From: Pelomonas nitida
GTDB lineage: Bacteria; Pseudomonadota; Gammaproteobacteria; Burkholderiales; Burkholderiaceae_C
Assembly (NCBI RefSeq): GCF_043555975.1
Contig: NZ_JBIGIA010000012.1
Span: forward strand, 130,743-194,742
Reading direction: 5' to 3'
Length of the DNA stretch: 64,000 nt
The notes under the pieces: model-generated
Seen by the model: only the letters and a program-made list of their open reading frames with translations
The model's database searches: none
What the model was told of the DNA's origin: nothing
Made by a program: the position numbers and the translations under genes
Shown here: one piece after another, positions 43,511 to 52,643 of the stretch
How positions within the stretch are numbered: the stretch's first letter is position 1
Layout of the letters: every line of letters starts with the position of its first letter

Positions 43511-44740
43511 ATGTCCGACGCCCTCAGCACCCGCCTCGTCCACGCCGCCGGTGGCGACCGCCAGTTCGGCGGCGTCCATGTGCCCATCCATGCCTCGGTC
43601 CAGTACTCCTACGAGAACGTCGACGACCTCATCGCCGTGTTCCAGGGCAAGGCCAAGGGCAGCTTCAACTACGCACGCCAGGGCACGCCGACGACGGCGG
43701 CGCTGGAAGCCGTCATCACCGAGCTCGAAGGCGGTGTCGGCACCATCAGCTTCTCCACCGGCATGGCGGCACTCAGCGCGCTGTTCCTGACGCTGCTCAA
43801 GGCCGGTGACCATCTCGTCACGAGCTCACGCGTCTTCGGCAACACCAACAGCTTCTTCCAGACGCTGGAAGGCCTGGGCGTGGCCATCAGCCGCGTCGAC
43901 GCGAGCGACGCTGCCCAGGTGCGCGCCGCGCTGCGTCCCGAGACGCGCATCGTCTTCGTCGAGACGATTGCCAACCCCAGCACACGCATCCCCGATCTCG
44001 AAGGCATCGGCGCGCTGTGCCGCGAGCGCGGGCTGCTGTACGTGGTGGACAACACCGTCACGTCGCCCGTGCTGTGCCAGCCCAAGCGCTTCGGTGCGGG
44101 CCTCGTCATGAACTCGCTGACCAAGACGCTGGCCGGCCACGGCGAGGTGCTGGGCGGCGCCGTCACCGACACCGGCGCGTTCGACTGGTCGACCTATCCC
44201 AACATCTTTCCCGCCTACCGCCAGGGCGACGCGCGCGGCTGGGGCCTGCAGCAGATCCGCAAGAAGGGCTTGCGCGACATGGGCGCCACGCTGTCCAGCG
44301 AGGCCGCGCACCGGGTGCTGATCGGCATGGAGACGCTGGCGCTGCGGCTGCGGCACAGCAGCGCCACGGCGCTGGCCCTGGCCCGCCACCTGGCCGCCCA
44401 CCCCGCCGTCGAGCGCGTGCATTACCCGCTGCTGGAGACGCACCCCGAGCACGCCCGTGCGCGCGACTGGTTCGGCAGCGGTTCGTGGATGATGAGCTTC
44501 GAGCTGCGCGACACCGAGCGCCTCGTCGAGGTCATCAACCGGCTGCGCCTGCCGCTCAAGGCCACAGGCCTGGCCGACACGCGCACGCTGATCATCCCGG
44601 TGGCACCGACCATCTTCTGGGAGATGGGCCGCGACGCGCGGGCCGCCATGGGCATCGCCGAGGGGCTGGTGCGTCTGTCGGTCGGCCTGGAAGCCGCCGA
44701 AGACCTGATCGCGGACTTCGACCAGGCCCTGGCGGCCTGA
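43511..44740 (+). CDS. Cys/Met metabolism PLP enzyme (cystathionine gamma-synthase family)
   Basis: A 409-residue PLP-dependent enzyme of the trans-sulfuration group. The PLP Lys is in MNSLTKTLAGHGEVLGG. Substrate/PLP stretches are FNYARQGTPTTAALEAVITE, ISFSTGMAALSALFLTLL and LVRLSVGLEAAEDLIADFDQ. The fold clearly includes O-succinyl/O-acetylhomoserine sulfhydrylases, cystathionine gamma-synthases and gamma-lyases. The sequence alone does not separate them, so no symbol is given. It stands alone after the parvulin terminator. Confidence 0.9.
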   Translation: MSDALSTRLVHAAGGDRQFGGVHVPIHASVQYSYENVDDLIAVFQGKAKGSFNYARQGTPTTAALEAVITELEGGVGTISFSTGMAALSALFLTLLKAGDHLVTSSRVFGNTNSFFQTLEGLGVAISRVDASDAAQVRAALRPETRIVFVETIANPSTRIPDLEGIGALCRERGLLYVVDNTVTSPVLCQPKRFGAGLVMNSLTKTLAGHGEVLGGAVTDTGAFDWSTYPNIFPAYRQGDARGWGLQQIRKKGLRDMGATLSSEAAHRVLIGMETLALRLRHSSATALALARHLAAHPAVERVHYPLLETHPEHARARDWFGSGSWMMSFELRDTERLVEVINRLRLPLKATGLADTRTLIIPVAPTIFWEMGRDARAAMGIAEGLVRLSVGLEAAEDLIADFDQALAA

Positions 44741-44767
44741 CCGCTCAGGCCGCGCGTCGGCCGGTCT

Positions 44768-45439
44768 TCAGGCGGCCAGCCGGCCGGCCTCGATGCGCAA
44801 CTGGCGCTCGCAGCGCGCCGCGATCTCGCGGTCGTGCGTGACCAGCACCAGCGTCGTGCCGGCCTCGCGGTTCAGCTCGAACATCAATTCCATCACCGCC
44901 GCGCCGGTCGCGAAGTCCAGGCTGCCGGTGGGCTCGTCGGCCAGCAGCAGCGCCGGCCGCTGCACGAAGGCGCGCGCCAGCGCCACGCGCTGCTGCTCAC
45001 CGCCCGACAGCACGCGCGGGTAGTGCGACAGCCGCGCCCCGAGACCCACGCGCGCGAGCATGGCCGCGGCCTGATCGCGCGCGTCGCCGGCACCGCGCAA
45101 CTCCAGCGGCAGCATGACGTTCTCCAGCGCCGTCAGGTTGGGCAGCAGCTGAAAGCTCTGGAACACGAAGCCCAGCTCGCGTGCGCGCACGGCGGCGCGC
45201 TCGTCCTCGTCGAGCGTGAACAGATCCTGCCCGCGCAACTTGACGGTGCCGCCACTGGGCACATCCAGGCCCGCGAGGATGGCCAGCAGCGTGCTCTTGC
45301 CCGACCCCGACGCGCCGACGATGGCCACCGACTCCCGCGCGGCCAGCTCGAAACTGATGTCATGCAGAATCGTCAGCTCCCCGGTCGCGTCGCGCACGCG
45401 TTTGGTGATCTGATCAACTTGGACAAGGGTTTCGTGCAT
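44768..45439 (-). CDS. ybbA: LolD/YbbA-type ABC transporter ATP-binding protein
   Basis: A 223-residue ATPase of the MacB/LolD class. Walker A is GASGSGKST, the signature LSGGEQQRVALARAF, Walker B LLLADEPTGSLDFATG and the switch His is in LVLVTHDREIAARC. Its divergent neighbour is the TesA-like esterase, an arrangement also seen for ybbA-tesA in E. coli, which supports YbbA. The partner permease (YbbP) is not next to it here. Its ATG overlaps the divergent tesA ATG within the tetranucleotide CATG. Confidence 0.85.
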   Translation of the reverse strand: MHETLVQVDQITKRVRDATGELTILHDISFELAARESVAIVGASGSGKSTLLAILAGLDVPSGGTVKLRGQDLFTLDEDERAAVRARELGFVFQSFQLLPNLTALENVMLPLELRGAGDARDQAAAMLARVGLGARLSHYPRVLSGGEQQRVALARAFVQRPALLLADEPTGSLDFATGAAVMELMFELNREAGTTLVLVTHDREIAARCERQLRIEAGRLAA

Positions 45440-46094
45440 GTCGGGACTGCGGCGGCGTTGGATGGTGGCGCACTTTAGCCTGGGGGTGCTGACCAGCTGG
45501 ACGTCAGGGTTGGCGGCGGCGGCAACGCCCGCCAACGAGGCACCGGTGGTGCTGGTGGTCGGCGACAGCCTGTCGGCCGAATACGGCCTGAAGGCCGGCG
45601 ATGGCTGGGTGGCGCTGCTGCAGGCACGGCTGGCCACGCAGAAGAAGCCCTACCGCGTCGTGAACGCCAGCATCAGCGGCGACACGACCTCGGGCGGCCG
45701 CAGCCGCTTGCCCGCCGCACTGCGCACGCACAAGCCGGCCATCGTCGTGCTGGAGCTGGGCGGCAACGACGCGCTGCGCGGCCTGCCACTCACCAGCACG
45801 CGCGAAAACCTGCTGGCCATGGCCCGCGCCGCGCAGCAGGCCGGCGCCAAGGTGGTGGTCGTGGGCATGCAGGTGCCGCCCAACTACGGCGCCAGCTACG
45901 CGCGCGATTTCGAGGGCCTGTTCACCGACGTGGCCAAGCAGGCCAAGACCGCCCTCGTGCCCTTCCTGCTCAAAGGCGTTGTCGACCGCGCGGATGCGAT
46001 GGACTGGTTCCAGCCCGATCGCATCCACCCGCTGGCCAAGGCGCATCCGCAGATGTTGGACAACGTCTGGCCGGCACTGAAGCCGCTGCTCTAG
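45438..46094 (+). CDS. tesA: TesA-type multifunctional esterase/lysophospholipase (GDSL)
   Basis: A periplasmic SGNH hydrolase, 218 residues, with a signal peptide to about residue 30 (SWTSGLAAAATPANEAP follows a basic N-terminus). Block I is VLVVGDSLSAEYGL with the nucleophilic Ser, block III is LELGGNDALRGLP, and the catalytic Asp/His are in QPDRIHPLAKAHP. E. coli TesA acts as thioesterase, arylesterase and lysophospholipase L1. The start could be 45438 or the in-frame ATG at 45462. Confidence 0.9.
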   Translation: MSGLRRRWMVAHFSLGVLTSWTSGLAAAATPANEAPVVLVVGDSLSAEYGLKAGDGWVALLQARLATQKKPYRVVNASISGDTTSGGRSRLPAALRTHKPAIVVLELGGNDALRGLPLTSTRENLLAMARAAQQAGAKVVVVGMQVPPNYGASYARDFEGLFTDVAKQAKTALVPFLLKGVVDRADAMDWFQPDRIHPLAKAHPQMLDNVWPALKPLL

Positions 46095-46104
46095 GGCTGT
46101 CGAG

Positions 46105-48177
46105 CTAGCGCTCCTGCTGCCGCTCGTTGTGGCCGCCATCGCGCGGCCGGTCCTGGCGTACGGGCACGCCACGCTGCGGGCCGTCGTTGCCCCGCTGCGG
46201 CTGCGGGATCTGCACGCGCGGGTCATCACGACGCTGCGGGACGTCGCGACGCTGCTGTTGTTCGCGCTGCTGTTGCTCCCGCTGCTGCTGCTCGCGTTGC
46301 TGTTGCTCGCGTTGCTGCTGTTGCTGCTGCATGTCGCGCTGCTGTTGCTCGCGCTGGCGCTGCTGCTGCTCCATGTCGCGCTGCTGCTGCTCGCGCTGGC
46401 GCTGTTGCTGCTCCATGTCGCGCTGCTGCTGCTCGCGCTGCCGCTGTTGCTGCTGCATGTCGCGCTGCTGTTGCTCGCGCTGCCGCTGTTGCTGCTCCAT
46501 GTCGCGTTGCTGCTGCTCACGCTGCTGCTGTTGCTGCATGTCGCGCTGCTGTTGCTCGCGCTGCTGCGCGGCCCGCTGGGCTTGCTCGCGCTGCCAGTCG
46601 TCACGGCGTTGCGGGCCGGCTGGCTGCACGTCGCCAGCACGCGGCGGCTCGACGAGCGGGCGGGCGGGCTGCGTGGGCACCTGCACCTGCGGGGAAGCGA
46701 ACGGCACGCCCGGTCGGCCGGCCTCCACGCCGCGGCCCGGCTGGTCGTGCCGCACCGGCACCTGGGTGTCGCTGCGCCAGCCCATGGCGGCGTCACGATC
46801 GCGGTCACGCGGGCGCTGGACGCCGCCGTCCACCGGCCGCGTGGGCGCCTGCGGCAGCACGGGCGCCAGGTCATTGCGGCCCGGCGCCATCGGCAGCGGG
46901 CGCGCCCAGCCCGGCTCGCCCTTGCGATCGGGCCCGCGCACAGGCATGGGCTGCAAGGCCGCGCCGGGCGCCGGCAGCACCGTGACGGCCGAGGGCACCT
47001 CGCGGTAGCGGTGCGGCTTCTGCACGGTGACGGGGTCACGCACATCGCGCAGGTCGTTGATGCGGCTCACATAGCGCGGGCTGTGACGATAGGCCGGCAC
47101 GAAAACCTCGCGCGGCGCGAGCGGATACCAGCCGTAGCGCGGCGGCGGCGGGCGGTTGCCGACGGTGATGTTGACGCTGACCGCGCTGCCGCCCACCCAG
47201 CCCACCAGCGCCGGCGCATAGACCGGGCGCTGCACATAGGTGCCCGGCGCCCAGCACCAGCGGCCGCCCCAGTTGACCCAGCGGCCATAGTGGAAGGGCG
47301 CGAAGCCCCAGGGCGCGTCGTCCACCCAGGTCCAGCCCCACACGCGCGACCATGCCCAGTGACCGTAGCGGTAGGGCGCCCAGTCGGTGGCGACCACCGT
47401 GGTGGGGATCCACACGGTGCCGTAGTCCGGCGCGGTTTCCCAGCGACCGTAGCGGTCCAGGTCTTCCGCGCCAGTCATCTCGGGCGACACATAGCGGGCC
47501 ACGGGGCGCGCGCCTTCGTCGCGGTTCTCGGCCAGCACCCAGTCGCCAAAGCCGTCGCTGTAGAGCGGGCCGCGCTCGGCGCGCGGGCCATCAGGCCACC
47601 ACAGCTCGACCTGCTCGCCGGTGCCGGCGACAACGGGCGCCGACACCCGCGCCCACTCGAACCGCAGGCGCCCCTGGAACACGTAGACCTTGCTGCCGCG
47701 GTCGAGCTGCTCGACACGGTACAGCCCCTCGCGCTCGGGCTGCGCCGTGCCTTCGCGGGTGCGCAGCCGCGTCTCGGCGGCGTTCTCGGCGCTGCGCAGC
47801 CGCAGGGCCACGTCGCCACGGTCCAGCTGCAGCAGCGTCTGCCCGTCGTCGAGCTGGCTCAGCTCCAGGTCGCTGCGTTCGTCGAGCCACACGGTCGTCG
47901 AGCCCACCCGCAGCGACACGCGACCCCGTTCGTCGGTGCGCACGCGGTCGCCCTCGCCCACCGTCTGGTTGCGCACCAGGCGCGTCCATTCGCGCGAATC
48001 GTGGTCGAACAGCCAGGCGTCGCCGACGACGTCGACAACGCGTCCGGCGCGGGTCGGCGGGTCGCGGTCGGCCTCCAGCGCCTTCGCCATCGGGGCCATG
48101 GCCACCAGCAACGTGAGGGCCAGTGCGCGCCAGTGGCGCCGGGAAAGGACGAGCTTGGAATCGTTGGACGTGCTCAT
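46105..48177 (-). CDS. Secreted FecR-domain protein with DUF6600 region and Gln-rich heptad repeats
   Basis: A 690-residue secreted protein with a signal peptide near 1-34 (LALTLLVAMAPMAKALEA). A FecR-like domain follows (VVDVVGDAWLFDHDSREWTR to WLDERSDLELSQLDDG). An aromatic-rich DUF6600-type region at about 235-330 has many Tyr/Trp (DYGTVWIPTTVVATDWAPYR, WAWSRVWGWTWVDDAPWGF). A Pro/Arg-rich linker and a Gln/Arg coiled-coil stretch (about 535-642) built of 14-residue units such as REQQQRDMEQQQRQ complete it. The cellular role is unknown. The composition suggests surface or periplasmic scaffolding. Confidence 0.75.
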   Translation of the reverse strand: MSTSNDSKLVLSRRHWRALALTLLVAMAPMAKALEADRDPPTRAGRVVDVVGDAWLFDHDSREWTRLVRNQTVGEGDRVRTDERGRVSLRVGSTTVWLDERSDLELSQLDDGQTLLQLDRGDVALRLRSAENAAETRLRTREGTAQPEREGLYRVEQLDRGSKVYVFQGRLRFEWARVSAPVVAGTGEQVELWWPDGPRAERGPLYSDGFGDWVLAENRDEGARPVARYVSPEMTGAEDLDRYGRWETAPDYGTVWIPTTVVATDWAPYRYGHWAWSRVWGWTWVDDAPWGFAPFHYGRWVNWGGRWCWAPGTYVQRPVYAPALVGWVGGSAVSVNITVGNRPPPPRYGWYPLAPREVFVPAYRHSPRYVSRINDLRDVRDPVTVQKPHRYREVPSAVTVLPAPGAALQPMPVRGPDRKGEPGWARPLPMAPGRNDLAPVLPQAPTRPVDGGVQRPRDRDRDAAMGWRSDTQVPVRHDQPGRGVEAGRPGVPFASPQVQVPTQPARPLVEPPRAGDVQPAGPQRRDDWQREQAQRAAQQREQQQRDMQQQQQREQQQRDMEQQQRQREQQQRDMQQQQRQREQQQRDMEQQQRQREQQQRDMEQQQRQREQQQRDMQQQQQQREQQQREQQQREQQQREQQQRRDVPQRRDDPRVQIPQPQRGNDGPQRGVPVRQDRPRDGGHNERQQER

Positions 48178-48246
48178 GGGCCAATGCTCCTTGACGTCAG
48201 CGCAACGCAGCCGGCCGCGGGCCGGTGGACGGCGCTTACAAGTGTT

Positions 48247-48795
48247 TCAATCGTCGGCGGCGGGGTCGAGCTCCGGGAAGAGCACCGACGTGAAGCCGAA
48301 GCGCCGGAAGTCGGTCACGCGCATCGGGTAGAGGATGCCGTCGAGATGGTCGCACTCGTGCTGCACGACGCGGGCGTGAAAGCCCTCGGCGATGCGGTCA
48401 ATGGGCGCGCCCTCCGCGTCGACGCCGGTGTAGCGGATGCGCTCGTCACGCTCGACAACACCACGCAGGCCCGGCACCGACAAGCAGCCCTCCCAGCCCT
48501 CGGTGCGTCCACCGTCCAGCACCTCGATGACCGGGTTGATGAGCACCGTTGGTGGCACCGGCGGGGCATCGGGATAACGGGCGTTCTTCGTGTAGCCGAA
48601 GATGACCAGCCGCAGGTCCACGCCGATCTGCGGTGCTGCCAGCCCGGCGCCGCTGGCTGCGGCCATGGTCTCGAACATGTCGGCGATCAGCGCCTTCAGC
48701 GAGGCGGTGCCGAACTCGGTGACGGGGCGGGCGACGCGCAGCAGGCGCGGGTCGCCCATTTTCAGGATCTCGTGAACGGCCAAGCCGGGCTCCAT
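48247..48795 (-). CDS. def: Peptide deformylase
   Basis: Removes the N-formyl group from nascent proteins. It is 182 residues. All three metal/active-site motifs are present: GAGLAAPQIG, EGCLSVPG and QHECDHLDG. It may be a second, specialised deformylase, since fmt, usually next to the main def, is not adjacent. The start at 48795 (MEPGLAVHEILKMGDPRLL) is the first ATG in frame. The family core begins at VHEILKMGDP. Confidence 0.95.
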   Translation of the reverse strand: MEPGLAVHEILKMGDPRLLRVARPVTEFGTASLKALIADMFETMAAASGAGLAAPQIGVDLRLVIFGYTKNARYPDAPPVPPTVLINPVIEVLDGGRTEGWEGCLSVPGLRGVVERDERIRYTGVDAEGAPIDRIAEGFHARVVQHECDHLDGILYPMRVTDFRRFGFTSVLFPELDPAADD

Positions 48796-48829
48796 GGGCT
48801 ATCGTGCCGGCCATTCTAAAAACCAGACC

Positions 48830-49786
48830 ATGCCTGACTTTCTCGAAGACCTCGGCCACGGCATCTACGCCATCGACACCGGTTTCCAGCGCCCGCGCTT
48901 CGACGCCGCCTACCTGATCGTCGAGGCCGGCCGCGCCGCCTTCATCGACACCGGCACCAACCATGCCGTGCCGCGCCTGCTCGCGGCGCTCAACGCGCTG
49001 GGCCTCCCGCGCGAGGCGGTGGACTGGGTCATCCCCACGCATGTGCACCTGGACCACGCCGGCGGCGTGGGCCTGCTGATGGCCGCCCTGCCCAGCGCCC
49101 GCGCCCTCGTCCACCCACGCGGCCTGCGCCACATGGTGGACCCCAAGGCGCTGTGGCTGAGCGCACTGACCGTCTACGGCGAGGCCGAGATGCAGCGCAG
49201 CTACGGCAAGCTCGTGCCGGTGCCGGCGGAGCGCGCCGAGGCGTCGCACGACGAGCAGGTCATCCACCTCGCGGGCCGGCCGCTGCGCCTCATCGACACC
49301 CCGGGCCATGCCAAGCATCACCACGCGATCTGGGACGAGCGCAGCCGCAGCTGGTTCACGGGCGACACCTTCGGCCTGTCCTACCGCGTGTTCGATGTGG
49401 ACGGCCGCGCCTGGATGCTGCCCACCAGCACGCCGGTGCAGTTCGACCCCGACGCGCTGAAGGCCACCGTCGCGCGGCTGCTGGCCGCCGAGCCGCTGGC
49501 CATGCAGGTCACGCACTACGGCCGCGTCGGCGGCAACGTGGCCGAGGTGCAGCGCCTGGCGGCCGACATGCTCGCCCAGGTCGACGAGATGGTGGCCCAG
49601 GCCGAAGCGCTGCGCACCGCCACTGACCGGCATGACCGGCTGAAGCAGCTGCTGCTGGACGGTTATCTGGCGCGGCTGCGGGCCCATGGCCACGCTGCGG
49701 GCGACGAGGCCGCCGCCTGGCTGGCCATGGACGCCGAGCTCAACGCCCAGGGCCTGGAGGTCTGGCTGGACCGCCCGGCTCGCTGA
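48830..49786 (+). CDS. Metallo-beta-lactamase-fold hydrolase
   Basis: A 318-residue MBL-fold enzyme. The metal site is THVHLDHAGGVGLLM (HxHxDH), with later ligands in DTPGHAKHHHAIWD and GDTFGLSYRVFD. The following 100 helical residues resemble those of glyoxalase II-like or RNase Z-like relatives, but I cannot assign the substrate. It is divergent from def with 34 bp between starts. Confidence 0.88.
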   Translation: MPDFLEDLGHGIYAIDTGFQRPRFDAAYLIVEAGRAAFIDTGTNHAVPRLLAALNALGLPREAVDWVIPTHVHLDHAGGVGLLMAALPSARALVHPRGLRHMVDPKALWLSALTVYGEAEMQRSYGKLVPVPAERAEASHDEQVIHLAGRPLRLIDTPGHAKHHHAIWDERSRSWFTGDTFGLSYRVFDVDGRAWMLPTSTPVQFDPDALKATVARLLAAEPLAMQVTHYGRVGGNVAEVQRLAADMLAQVDEMVAQAEALRTATDRHDRLKQLLLDGYLARLRAHGHAAGDEAAAWLAMDAELNAQGLEVWLDRPAR

Positions 49787-49901
49787 CGGGGCAAGCCGCC
49801 CCGCCCCGGCGCAAGGCGCACCGCAACAGGGCAGATCCCCACCGCCACGCACGCCCAGCCACGCGGACGCCCCAGGACGCTCGCCCTGGCCGCGCCGGGC
49901 A

Positions 49902-49974
49902 TGGCTCTTGCAAAGCGTTGCACGAGTGCTTGCCGACACGCAGGTCACTTGGGATTGATTGCCAACGATGGCGA
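49902..49974 (+). promoter_or_regulatory. Candidate sigma-54 promoter and P1 hairpin in the nirB leader
   Basis: TGGCTCTTGCAAAGC at 49902-49916 has GG and GC dinucleotides ten bases apart, as in sigma-54 -24/-12 elements, though the rest of the match is partial. Downstream, TTGCC-AACGAT-GGCGA (49959-49974) is a 5-bp hairpin with a six-base loop carrying A at position 1 and G at 4, the pattern bound by ANTAR antiterminators such as NasR/NasT. Both assignments are tentative. Confidence 0.35.
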
Positions 49975-49987
49975 CTCTCATCGACAG

Positions 49988-50029
49988 GCCCCGTTCGAGC
50001 AGACAGCTGCTTGCGGGGCTTTTCTTTTT
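49988..50029 (+). terminator. Leader terminator upstream of nirB
   Basis: Stem GCCCCG / CGGGGC closed over an inner hairpin AGCAG-ACAG-CTGCT and followed by TTTTCTTTTT. It lies 200 bp after the MBL gene and 60 bp before the nirB ATG. It is either the MBL terminator or, more interestingly, a leader terminator controlling nirBD. Confidence 0.7.
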
Positions 50030-50089
50030 GGTGCCGCCAGCCACGCCCGCACAGCCTGGCCGGCGGCCTCCGCTGCGCGAGACCAGACC

Positions 50090-52621
50090 ATGCACATCGT
50101 CCTCATCGGCCACGGAATGGTGGGCCAGAAATTTCTCGAATCCCTCGCCGAGGGCCCGGCCGCCGGCCAGGTGCGGGTGACGGTGCTGTGCGAGGAGCCG
50201 CGCCCCGCGTATGACCGTGTGCACCTGTCCGAGTTCTTCGCGGGCAAGTCGGCCGAGGACCTGTCCCTCGTACCCGCCGGCTTCTTCGAGAAGACCGGCT
50301 TCACGCTGCGCCTGGGCGCCAAGGTCACGGCCATCGAGCGGCGCGACCAGACGGTCACGCTGGCCGACGGCGAGGTCATCGCCTACGACCGGCTGGTGCT
50401 GGCCACCGGCTCCTACCCCTTCGTGCCGGCCCTGCCCGGGCGCGACCGGCCGCACTGCCACGTCTACCGCACCATCGAGGACCTGGAAGGCATGCAGGCC
50501 AGCGGCCGCGTCTCCAAGAGCGGCGTGGTCATCGGCGGCGGCCTGCTGGGGCTGGAATGCGCGAAGGCGCTGCGCGACATGGGGCTGCAGACGCATGTCG
50601 TCGAGTTCGCGCCGCGCCTGATGGCCGTGCAGGTGGACGACGGCGGCGGCCGCGTGCTGCGCGAGAAGATCGAGGCGCTGGGCGTGCAGGTGCACACCAG
50701 CCGCAGCACGGTGGAAATCACCGATGGCGCCGCCGCCCGGCACCGGCTCGTCTTCAACGACGGCACCTGGCTGGAGACCGACATGCTGGTGTTCTCCGCC
50801 GGCATCCGCCCGCGCGACGAGCTGGGCCGCCAATGCGTGCTGGCCATCGGGCCGCGCGGCGGCATCGCCGTGGATGACCACTGCCGCAGCAGCGACCGCC
50901 ACGTCTACGCCATCGGCGAGGTGGCCTGCTGGAACGAGCAGACCTTCGGCCTCGTCGCACCCGGCTACGAGATGGCCCGCGTGGCCGCCCGCCACATCGC
51001 CGGCGATGCCGACGCAGCCTTCCCCGGCGCCGACATGAGCACCAAGCTCAAGCTGATGGGTGTGGACGTGGCCAGCATCGGCGACGCGCATGGCAAGACC
51101 GCCAAATGCCGCAGCTACCAGTTCGTCGACGAGCGCAAGCAGATCTACAAGAAGATCGTCGTCAGCGAGGACGGCGAGAAGCTGCTGGGCGCCGTGCTGG
51201 TGGGCAACGCCGAGGAGTACGGCACGCTGCTGCAGATGGCGCTGAACGGCATCAAGCTGCCGGCCGACCCCGAGTTCCTGATCCTGCCGAGCAGCGACGG
51301 CAAGGCCAAGGTGGGCATCGGCCCCGACGCCCTGCCCGACAGCGCCCAGCTGTGCTCGTGCAACAACGTCACCAAGGGCCAGATCTGCGCGGCCGTGGGC
51401 GAAGGCTGCACGACGATGGGCGAGATCAAGGCCTGCACGAAGGCCGGCGCCACCTGCGGCGGCTGCGTGCCGCTGGTCACGCAGGTCATGAAGCTGGAGA
51501 TGGCCAAGCGCGGCATGGCCGTCAACAACCACCTCTGCGAGCACTTCCCGCATTCGCGCCAGGAGCTCTATCACCTGATCCGCGTGGGCGGCATCAAGAC
51601 CTTCAGCGAGCTATTGGCCAAGCACGGCAAGGGGCTGGGCTGCGACATCTGCAAGCCGGCCGCCGCCAGCATCTTCGCGTCGTGCTGGAACGACTTCGTG
51701 CTCAAGCCCGAACTGGCCAGCCTGCAGGACAGCAACGACTACTTCCTCGGCAACATCCAGAAGGACGGCAGCTACTCCGTCGTGCCGCGCATGCCCGGTG
51801 GCGAGGTCACGCCCGACGGCCTCATCGCCGTGGGCCAGATCGCCAAGAAGTACGGCCTCTACACCAAGATCACCGGCGGCGCCCGCGTGGACATGTTCGG
51901 CGCGCGTGTGGAGCAGCTGCCGCTGATCTGGGAGGAGCTGATCGCCGCCGGCTTCGAGTCGGGCCACGCCTACGGCAAGTCGCTGCGCACCGTGAAGAGC
52001 TGCGTGGGCAGCACGTGGTGCCGTTATGGCGTGGACGACTCGGTGGGCCTGGCCGTCGAGATCGAGAACCGCTACAAGGGCCTGCGCGCGCCGCACAAGA
52101 TCAAGTTCGGCGTCTCGGGCTGCACGCGCGAATGCGCCGAGGCGCAGGGCAAGGACGTCGGCATCATCGCCACCGACAAGGGCTGGAACCTCTACGTCTG
52201 CGGCAACGGCGGCATGAAGCCGCGCCACGCCGAGCTGATCGCCAGCGACCTCACCAAGGCCGACCTCATCAAGTACGTCGACCGCTTCCTGATGTTCTAC
52301 GTGCGCACGGCCGACCGCCTGCAGCGCACCAGCACCTGGCGCGACAGCATGGAAGGCGGGCTGGACTACCTGAAGAGCGTCGTCATCGACGACAAGCTGG
52401 GCCTGGGGTCTGAGCTGGAAGCGCAGATGCAGGCCGTCGTCGACAGCTACCAGTGCGAGTGGAAGACCGCCGTCGAGACGCCGGCCGTGCGCCAGCGCTT
52501 CCGCAGCTTCGTCAACAGCGAGCAGCCCGACGAGCAGATCGTCTTCGTCAAGGAGCGCGGCCAGATCCGCCCGGCCCGCGCCGACGAGCGCACCGAGCCG
52601 ACCGACGCCCAGCCCGCCTGA
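50090..52621 (+). CDS. nirB: NAD(P)H-dependent nitrite reductase large subunit
   Basis: Siroheme/4Fe-4S enzyme reducing nitrite to ammonium in the cytoplasm. It is 843 residues, full NirB length. The N-terminal FAD/NAD domain has IGHGMVGQKFLESL, LVLATGSYPFVPALPG and VVIGGGLLGLECAKALRDMG. The BFD-like [2Fe-2S] domain has LCSCNNVTKGQICAAVGEGC and ATCGGCVPLVTQ. The siroheme-Fe4S4 Cys are in SCVGSTWCRYGVDDS and FGVSGCTRECAEAQGKDVGI. The start at 50090 (MHIVLIGHGM) is after a leader with a terminator. nirD follows after 22 bp. Confidence 0.97.
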   Translation: MHIVLIGHGMVGQKFLESLAEGPAAGQVRVTVLCEEPRPAYDRVHLSEFFAGKSAEDLSLVPAGFFEKTGFTLRLGAKVTAIERRDQTVTLADGEVIAYDRLVLATGSYPFVPALPGRDRPHCHVYRTIEDLEGMQASGRVSKSGVVIGGGLLGLECAKALRDMGLQTHVVEFAPRLMAVQVDDGGGRVLREKIEALGVQVHTSRSTVEITDGAAARHRLVFNDGTWLETDMLVFSAGIRPRDELGRQCVLAIGPRGGIAVDDHCRSSDRHVYAIGEVACWNEQTFGLVAPGYEMARVAARHIAGDADAAFPGADMSTKLKLMGVDVASIGDAHGKTAKCRSYQFVDERKQIYKKIVVSEDGEKLLGAVLVGNAEEYGTLLQMALNGIKLPADPEFLILPSSDGKAKVGIGPDALPDSAQLCSCNNVTKGQICAAVGEGCTTMGEIKACTKAGATCGGCVPLVTQVMKLEMAKRGMAVNNHLCEHFPHSRQELYHLIRVGGIKTFSELLAKHGKGLGCDICKPAAASIFASCWNDFVLKPELASLQDSNDYFLGNIQKDGSYSVVPRMPGGEVTPDGLIAVGQIAKKYGLYTKITGGARVDMFGARVEQLPLIWEELIAAGFESGHAYGKSLRTVKSCVGSTWCRYGVDDSVGLAVEIENRYKGLRAPHKIKFGVSGCTRECAEAQGKDVGIIATDKGWNLYVCGNGGMKPRHAELIASDLTKADLIKYVDRFLMFYVRTADRLQRTSTWRDSMEGGLDYLKSVVIDDKLGLGSELEAQMQAVVDSYQCEWKTAVETPAVRQRFRSFVNSEQPDEQIVFVKERGQIRPARADERTEPTDAQPA

Positions 52622-52643
52622 GCCCCGCATCCAGGAGTACCGC

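Noticed and set aside
46129..48819. An 896-codon plus-strand frame with long Leu runs
   Set aside because: Mirror of the Gln-rich repeats of the FecR-type gene on the other strand. The Leu runs are only the complement of CAG/CAA tracts.
48446..51574. A 1042-codon open frame on the minus strand
   Set aside because: It runs antisense through def, the MBL gene and nirB, all clear families. Long antisense frames are expected at this GC content.
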